Source: Candidatus Gemmiger faecavium (GTDB lineage: Bacteria; Bacillota; Clostridia; Oscillospirales; Ruminococcaceae). Taken from it: a stretch of 64,000 bases of DNA. The first letter of the stretch is position 1. Each line of letters starts with the position of its first letter. A program made the translations under genes and the position numbers. The stretch covers positions 1-64,000 of the forward strand of contig DXFO01000002.1 in the NCBI GenBank assembly GCA_019114415.1, written 5' to 3'. Positions 58,903-64,000 of the stretch are shown here, piece after piece. Below the pieces are notes generated by a model, which saw only the letters and a list, made by a program, of their open reading frames with translations, did not search any database and was not told the DNA's origin.

Positions 58903-61320
58903 TTACGGCTGTGAAGGCTTCTCTGTTTCTTCCGGGCCGGCATCGGGGTTGTTCGTCTGCCAGAACTTTTCCAGAGCTGTGTGCAGCACATTGCAGTCAT
59001 ATACCGGGGTAAAGTGGGACCAGTGAGGCGGCATGAGACGGCGGTAATCCCACATGGAAAAGCGGTCGTCAATCAGCAGCACCACGCCCCTGTCCTGCGG
59101 GGTGCGGATGACCCGGCCCGCAGCCTGGAGGACCTTGTTCATACCGGGATAGCGGTAGGCATAGTCAAAGCCGCTGCCCCGGGTGCGTTCAAAATAATCC
59201 CGCAGCTGTTCCTGACGGGCGCCCACCTGGGGCAGGCCGGGTCCCACCACCGCCGCACCGATAAGGCGGCTGCCCGCCAGGTCCACCCCTTCCCCGAACA
59301 CGCCGCCCAGCACCGCAAAGGCCAGCAGGGTCTCGTCGGGATCGGGGGCGAACCGGGCCAGGAATTCCTCCCGCCCGGCTTCGTCCAGAGCGCTCTGCTG
59401 GACAAGCACCGGGATATTCGGATACTTTTCCTCAAAGACGGCGCGCACCTTGTCCAGATACTGATAGCTGGGGAAAAAGGCAATGTAATTGCCCGTCCTC
59501 GCTCCTGTCATTTCGGCCAGATAGTCGGCGATCTGCGTGCAGGCGGCTTCCCGGTCACGGTAGCGGGTGCTGACATTGCAGGCACAGTACAGGGCAAAGT
59601 TTCCCTGCGGGAAGGGACTTTTCAGCGCCACCGCGCGGGCATCGGGCAGGCCGCACAGATCCTTGTAGTAGGAAGGCGGTGCCAGCGTGGCAGAAAACAG
59701 CACCGCCGCACGGCCCAGGGCAAAGTTCTGCTGCAAAAAGGCACTGGGGTCCAGGCAGAGCTGGGTCAGCCGGACATCACTGCCGAAGGCCGTGGCCTGT
59801 AACACAAAATGGTCGTCAAAGGTCTCCGCCACCCGCAGCCAGGCCCGCACGTCAAAATAAAGCTGCAGCAGGACGGCGTGGGTCTCGTCAGGGGTGCGGT
59901 GCTCGTCCAGCCAGGCTTCCAGCGGTTCACACAGCCGGTTGAGAATCCGGTCCAGCTCCTCATCCCGGTTGGGGCGAATCAGCGTTTTGGCACTGCCGCC
60001 CTCCTCCTCACAGCGGTGACGCCATTCCAGCAGGGCATTGTTTACTTTCTGGATGGCGGTTTTAAGGCGGCTTTTGCCCTTTCCCAGCAGCTTTTTGACC
60101 GAGGTGAACTCACTTTTCAAAAGCGACTCGGTGTGCATGTCCCGGGCGCGGTCGGGCAGGTTATGAGCCTCGTCAATGAGGAAGAGGTAATCCCCCGCCG
60201 ACTCAAAAAAGCGCTTGAGGCTGACCACAGGGTCGAACAGATAATTATAGTCCCCGATGATGACGTCGCACCACAGACTCAGGTCCAGCCCCATCTCAAA
60301 AGGACAGACGGTGTGTTTGCGGGCGGCATCGGTGAGGGTCTGAGCCGTCAGGGTATCGGCATCCAGCGTTTCCCACAGGGCATCCTTGATGCGGTCAAAG
60401 TAGCCGTTGGCATAGGGGCAGGCTTCCGGGGTGCATTCGTGGCTTTCGGTCAGGCAGATCTTGTCCTTGGCGGTTAGGGTGATGCTGCGCAGCGTAAGCC
60501 CCGGGTTTGCCTCATGCAGGGCGGCGATAGCATTCTCCGCCGCGGCACGGGTGGTCCCGCGTGCCGTCAGGTAAAAGACAGGGCCGCCCTCCCCCATAGC
60601 CTTTAAGGCCGGAAACAGCACACTGATGGTCTTGCCGATGCCGGTAGGTGCCTGGCACAGCAGCTGCCCGCCCTGGGCGCAGGTCTGGTACACAGCCGAC
60701 AGCATGGCCTTTTGGCCGGGGCGATAGTCCGCAAAGGGAAAGCGCATGGCGGCAAGGCTGCCGGTGCGTTGGGCTTTCCACCGGGCGGCACGCTGTGCCC
60801 AGGGGGCGTACTGTTCCAGCAGGCCGGTCACGATCTCCTCCAGCTGCTGCCGGGTGTAATCATGGGAAAAGCGCAGGGTCAGTTCCTCGTCAATCTGGTA
60901 ATAGGTCAGCTGGACCCGCACGGCGGCAAGATCGTTCTGCGTGGCGTAGATATAGGCGTAGACCTGTCCCTGCGCCCAGTGTTCGGGGGACTGTTTCCCC
61001 GTGATGGAGGCTGATGGTAACGCCGTGGTCTTGATCTCGTCCACGGTGGTCACGCCGTCCGGGGCGGTAAAGATGCCGTCGGCACGGCCCTCGATGGTAT
61101 AGTCCACCTGGGCGGCAACGGTATGGTAACACAAAAACACCTCGGCTTTGTAGTCGGGGTGTTCTGCTGTGGCGGCGCGCTGTAATTTACGGTGCAGGCG
61201 TGCGCCCTCGTTTGCACGGTCAAAGCCGGTGAAACGGTTATCGATGCTGCCGCGGCGGAGCAAAAACTCCACCAGCTGCCGCACCGGCAATGTCAGAGAC
61301 AGTGCTTGCTGCTGTTCCAA
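58903..61320 (-). CDS. XPD/DinG-like Fe-S helicase with PD-(D/E)xK-like N-terminus
   Basis: An 805-residue superfamily 2 helicase. Residues ~60-100 look like a PD-(D/E)xK nuclease core (GRADGIF...VDEIKTT). Walker A is APTGIGKT (224-231). Four cysteines, C289, C296, C301 and C339, sit where XPD-type helicases bind a 4Fe-4S cluster. DEAH is at 383-386. The C-terminal helicase half contains GVFGEGVDLAG and QAAGRVIRTPQDRG. Likely DNA repair. It is 27 bp after a PRK06851-like ATPase gene. Confidence 0.88.
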   Translation of the reverse strand: MEQQQALSLTLPVRQLVEFLLRRGSIDNRFTGFDRANEGARLHRKLQRAATAEHPDYKAEVFLCYHTVAAQVDYTIEGRADGIFTAPDGVTTVDEIKTTALPSASITGKQSPEHWAQGQVYAYIYATQNDLAAVRVQLTYYQIDEELTLRFSHDYTRQQLEEIVTGLLEQYAPWAQRAARWKAQRTGSLAAMRFPFADYRPGQKAMLSAVYQTCAQGGQLLCQAPTGIGKTISVLFPALKAMGEGGPVFYLTARGTTRAAAENAIAALHEANPGLTLRSITLTAKDKICLTESHECTPEACPYANGYFDRIKDALWETLDADTLTAQTLTDAARKHTVCPFEMGLDLSLWCDVIIGDYNYLFDPVVSLKRFFESAGDYLFLIDEAHNLPDRARDMHTESLLKSEFTSVKKLLGKGKSRLKTAIQKVNNALLEWRHRCEEEGGSAKTLIRPNRDEELDRILNRLCEPLEAWLDEHRTPDETHAVLLQLYFDVRAWLRVAETFDDHFVLQATAFGSDVRLTQLCLDPSAFLQQNFALGRAAVLFSATLAPPSYYKDLCGLPDARAVALKSPFPQGNFALYCACNVSTRYRDREAACTQIADYLAEMTGARTGNYIAFFPSYQYLDKVRAVFEEKYPNIPVLVQQSALDEAGREEFLARFAPDPDETLLAFAVLGGVFGEGVDLAGSRLIGAAVVGPGLPQVGARQEQLRDYFERTRGSGFDYAYRYPGMNKVLQAAGRVIRTPQDRGVVLLIDDRFSMWDYRRLMPPHWSHFTPVYDCNVLHTALEKFWQTNNPDAGPEETEKPSQP

Positions 61321-61347
61321 TGCCGTTTCCCTGCCTTTCCGGTTTTG

Positions 61348-62448
61348 TCATTCCTGGGGTTCTTTTTCAAAAAGTTCCTGCTCCTGCCGGGCGCGGATGG
61401 CGTCTACCTTGCCAAAATCCGTGGCACGGATATAGTGCTTTTCCAGTTCGTCATGGATGCGCTTGGCTTCCGTCTGGGTCTGGCAGGTGCGGTCGATGAG
61501 CTGGGAGGCGATCCGCTTCTGGTATTGCAGAGGTCCCCGCCGGGCCGCCAGCATTCTGCCGTTCATAAAGCGGGCCGCATGAATGTTCTTCTGCCTCGCA
61601 AAGTTCATGGGATGCCAGGAATTGGAGGTCAGCACCGCAAGGCGCAGTTCCGGCAGGATCAGATGGTCGATCTTTCGCTGGTCGGAGGCACAGCGGCAGA
61701 CGTAGGCCTCGTAGCCGGCCTGACGTGCACGGTCGGCCAGCAATTTCAGCATACGGGCGGACGCGGCACCGTAGGCGTCGTGGATCACATAAATGGTATC
61801 CGCCGCCTTTGCCGCGGTGTGGGAAAAGACGGTGATGCCGCCGGGCGTGGGCGCGCTGAGCAGCCGAATGCGCTGAGTCCCGGCCTTGCGGCCTGCGCGG
61901 CAGGGCATCAGGCGGGTGGCCAGACGGGATGTAAAGCGGTCCAGCTTTTCGGTGTCGAGAGTCTGGGCCGCATACTGGCGGCGGCGCTGCAAAAGGCCGC
62001 AGGCCAGCGCAAAGTCGGCGGCGGCACGCTGCAATAGTTCGCTGTTCTGTCTGCCCAGGGCCAGGACCTCGGCACTGTGCTCTTCCAGATAGTCATTGTC
62101 CAGGGTATCGTAAAAGCTGACCACCCGTTCCGCCGCGCCGGGATATTTGCAGTCCAGGGTATGGGGCGCGGTGGCGTCAAGATAGAGGGTGCCGTCGGGC
62201 AGGCGCACACCGTCCAGGCTGTCGGCATCGCTGGAGCAGTGGAGCTGCTCGATCACAGAACCGGCGGGCGCGCAGGACGCAGCCCTCTCCCCCATGCGGC
62301 GCATGAAAGTCGACTTGCCACAGCCGGGTCCTGCCTTTATGAGACGCGGACGGGCGCCGGGCTCCGCGGCGGCTTGGGCAAACCAGCCGGAGAAACCGGA
62401 GGGAGCGAGTGCACCGAGGAAGAAATCCAAAACAGGCGTATTTTCCAT
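61348..62448 (-). CDS. PRK06851-like P-loop ATPase
   Basis: A 366-residue protein from the ATG at 62448 (AAGGAGG upstream). Walker A GPGCGKSTFMRRM (~40) is followed by HCSSDADSLDGVRLPDGTLYLDATAPHTLDCKYPGA, a stretch I associate with the PRK06851 family of uncharacterised ATPases. A second half, after ~185, resembles another NTPase lobe (APTPGGITVFS) without a full Walker A. Function unknown; the neighbours suggest a DNA-related task. Confidence 0.8.
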   Translation of the reverse strand: MENTPVLDFFLGALAPSGFSGWFAQAAAEPGARPRLIKAGPGCGKSTFMRRMGERAASCAPAGSVIEQLHCSSDADSLDGVRLPDGTLYLDATAPHTLDCKYPGAAERVVSFYDTLDNDYLEEHSAEVLALGRQNSELLQRAAADFALACGLLQRRRQYAAQTLDTEKLDRFTSRLATRLMPCRAGRKAGTQRIRLLSAPTPGGITVFSHTAAKAADTIYVIHDAYGAASARMLKLLADRARQAGYEAYVCRCASDQRKIDHLILPELRLAVLTSNSWHPMNFARQKNIHAARFMNGRMLAARRGPLQYQKRIASQLIDRTCQTQTEAKRIHDELEKHYIRATDFGKVDAIRARQEQELFEKEPQE

Positions 62449-62533
62449 AGAAAGGGCCTCCTTTACGGTCAAAACACGGGATACGTCCCATGGTATGCGC
62501 AAAAAGTCCGCCGTGTCACTGCCCTGACAGGCA

Positions 62534-62580
62534 CAAGCCGCCCGCCGCCTGAGCCAATCGGCACGGCAGCGGGCGGCTTG
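62534..62580 (-). terminator. Stable hairpin directly after the uracil-DNA glycosylase gene
   Basis: A perfect 12-bp inverted repeat, CAAGCCGCCCGC (62534-62545) and GCGGGCGGCTTG (62569-62580), 3 bp beyond the udg stop. On the - strand no T run follows, so it may protect mRNA ends rather than stop transcription. Confidence 0.4.
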
Positions 62581-62583
62581 CAG

Positions 62584-63162
62584 TTACTCTCCGTCGGGAT
62601 AGGTGTGGTCGCAGACCTCGTGGATCTTGTCGCGGAGGGCGACAAAATCCCCAAAGGCCAGCGGCTTATTGTTAGGGTTGCGCAAAAGGGCCGCCGGATG
62701 CAAAGTCGCCATGAACAGCGTCCCCTGTTTATCAAAGAATTTACCGTGGTCTTTGGTGACCGACAGCTTGGGGTCGATCATCTGCTGGGCAGAAATACGG
62801 CCCAGGCAAACCACGATCTTGGGCCGGAGAATGCGGAACTGTTCCCGCAGCCAGGGCATGCAGGCGGCGGATTCCTCCGGCAGAGGGTCCCGGTTCTGGG
62901 GCGGACGGCACTTGACGATGTTGGCGATAAAAATATTTTTATCCCGGCTCAGGCCGATGGCTTCCAGATAGCTGTCCAGCAGCTTGCCGCTGCGGCCCAC
63001 AAAGGGCAGGCCCTGTTCATCCTCATTGGCGCCGGGGCCTTCCCCGATGAACATGACCTCGGCATCGGCAACGCCCTGGCCGAACACCACGTTCTGCCGT
63101 GTCTCGCACAGGCCGCACCGGCGGCAGGCCAGGCATTCCTGTTTCAGGGTTTCAAAATCCAT
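62584..63162 (-). CDS. Uracil-DNA glycosylase, family 4 (Fe-S)
   Basis: Removes uracil from DNA. From the ATG at 63162 (GAGGAAG upstream) it has 192 residues, usual for family 4. The features are an N-terminal Cys pair ([10 protein letters not shown]), active-site [17 protein letters not shown], a further cysteine in the [13 protein letters not shown] stretch and the C-terminal HPAALLRNP motif. Cysteines at both ends fit a 4Fe-4S cluster. It follows the U32 peptidase gene by 29 bp. Confidence 0.93.
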   Translation of the reverse strand: MDFETLKQECLACRRCGLCETRQNVVFGQGVADAEVMFIGEGPGANEDEQGLPFVGRSGKLLDSYLEAIGLSRDKNIFIANIVKCRPPQNRDPLPEESAACMPWLREQFRILRPKIVVCLGRISAQQMIDPKLSVTKDHGKFFDKQGTLFMATLHPAALLRNPNNKPLAFGDFVALRDKIHEVCDHTYPDGE

Positions 63163-63191
63163 GGTACTTCCTCGCAGTCTTTGCATGCGGC

Positions 63192-64000
63192 TCAGCAGTC
63201 GGTGCAGGAAAAGGTGGTATCGGCGTTGGGGTCGGCCACCTCATCGGGGCTGGGCTTTTTTGGCGCGCGCAGCAGCGTGTAGGGCATGAGTTCCTTCTCG
63301 CAGGGGATGGTATAGCGCATCATGGGATGCGGGGTGGCATTGACCTCCTCCCCTGCCTCGTTTTTGATCCACTGGGGCGTGATGGGCACCACCGTGCCGT
63401 CGGGCTGCAAGGCTTCCAGGGTGTCACCCAGGAAGAAGCGGCCCCGCTGGGTGCAGCTGGCAATACCGTTTTCCCAGGAGTCCACCGTGCCGATGAAATC
63501 CCAGTCCCGCACATAGGTGTGGGAGGGGGTCTGAAGCGCCTGCTCCTTGCCGAAGTAGAATCCCGGGGAGTAGTGGCGGTGGCTGGTGCGGCCCAGCTCA
63601 TCGATGACATCGTCGGGCAGTTCAAAGTTGTCCGACATGGGGTCCTTGAGGTAGGCATCCAGAGCGCGGCGGTAGGCGCTGGTGACCGACGCCACATAGT
63701 AGAAGGTCTTGGCCCGGCCCTCGATCTTGAGGGAGTCAATGCCCGCCTTGCAGATCAGGTCAATAAAGGGTGCGGTGCACAGGTCGTTGGCGTTGAGGAT
63801 ATAGCTGCCGCTGTCCGTCTCCCCGATCTCCATATACTGCCCGGGACGGCGTTCCTCCACCAGGTAGTATTTCCAGCGGCAGGGCTGGGCGCACTCGCCC
63901 CGGTTGCCGCTGCGGCCGGTCATATAGCTGGACAGCAGGCAGCGCCCCGAGACGCTCATGCACATGGCGCCGTGGACAAAGGCTTCCAGCTCCAGTTCGG
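63192..64000 (-). CDS. U32-family peptidase/tRNA hydroxylation-type protein, 5' part outside window
   Basis: C-terminal ~269 residues of a U32 protein; the reading frame is open to the window edge ([18 protein letters not shown]), so the start is missing. The U32 signature [16 protein letters not shown] and [11 protein letters not shown] are intact, with metal/Fe-S-type cysteines, and the C-terminal domain that distinguishes the RlhA/TrhP-like branch continues to a Cys-rich end (FSCTDC). Members act in RNA hydroxylation or as collagenase-like peptidases; which one cannot be settled here. Confidence 0.9.
   Translation of the reverse strand, partial: ELELEAFVHGAMCMSVSGRCLLSSYMTGRSGNRGECAQPCRWKYYLVEERRPGQYMEIGETDSGSYILNANDLCTAPFIDLICKAGIDSLKIEGRAKTFYYVASVTSAYRRALDAYLKDPMSDNFELPDDVIDELGRTSHRHYSPGFYFGKEQALQTPSHTYVRDWDFIGTVDSWENGIASCTQRGRFFLGDTLEALQPDGTVVPITPQWIKNEAGEEVNATPHPMMRYTIPCEKELMPYTLLRAPKKPSPDEVADPNADTTFSCTDC

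Noticed and set aside
1-64000. CRISPR arrays, prophage, rRNA operons or insertion-sequence transposases
   Set aside because: No regularly spaced direct repeats, phage structural genes, rRNA signatures or transposase motifs were seen on either strand.

Overview
The window looks like chromosome of a high-GC, strictly anaerobic clostridial Firmicute, most likely an Oscillospiraceae/Ruminococcaceae member of the Gemmiger/Subdoligranulum/Faecalibacterium kind. I infer this from the GC-rich codon use, the strong Shine-Dalgarno sites with several TTG starts, the fermentation genes (ackA, [NiFe] and [FeFe] hydrogenases) and the Firmicute-type housekeeping synteny. No database search was possible. I see no phage, no transposase gene, no rRNA and no CRISPR array.

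1-11.6 kb (- strand): one long housekeeping operon read from a consensus promoter near 11.59 kb, through a structured leader of about 280 nt: RNase J, c-di-AMP phosphodiesterase gdpP, rplI, dnaB, tilS, hpt, ftsH and an acidic zinc-ribbon membrane protein. rnhA and mnmA leave on the + strand.

13.4-24.7 kb: a complete energy-converting hydrogenase (echABCDEF, - strand) diverges from a complete [NiFe] maturation set (hypABFCDE, + strand). EchE ends right after its last nickel ligands, so the missing maturation protease is expected. EchF is internally duplicated and has four 4Fe-4S motifs.

24.8-31 kb (- strand): a nucleoside uptake and salvage operon (nupO-nupP-nupQ, pyrimidine-nucleoside phosphorylase, lysophospholipase-like hydrolase) without its usual binding lipoprotein. 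glyQS diverges from it.

32.9-37.7 kb: a Crp/Fnr regulator diverges from larA (nickel lactate racemase) and a LarD-like aquaporin. An unknown membrane protein and an M29 aminopeptidase follow.

38-44.7 kb: a PadR regulator/permease-prefix protein/DUF4825 unit, tRNA-Ser(GGA), an ABC importer of the nitrate/sulfonate type with a divergent second Crp/Fnr regulator, a GT2 glycosyltransferase and a flavin reductase-like protein.

44.7-52.4 kb: a GltD-like oxidoreductase with a one-base frameshift, tmcAL, ackA, a small kinase-like protein, a MazF toxin without antitoxin, an acyltransferase and acpS. This stretch carries at least three copies of a short repeat bounded by inverted repeats, which is the least explained structure here.

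52.4-57 kb (+ strand): a GldA/F/G-like ABC system plus a DUF4340 protein. 57-64 kb (- strand): a group B-like [FeFe] hydrogenase, then an operon with U32 peptidase (cut by the window edge), family 4 uracil-DNA glycosylase, a PRK06851-like ATPase and an XPD-like Fe-S helicase with a nuclease-like N-terminus.
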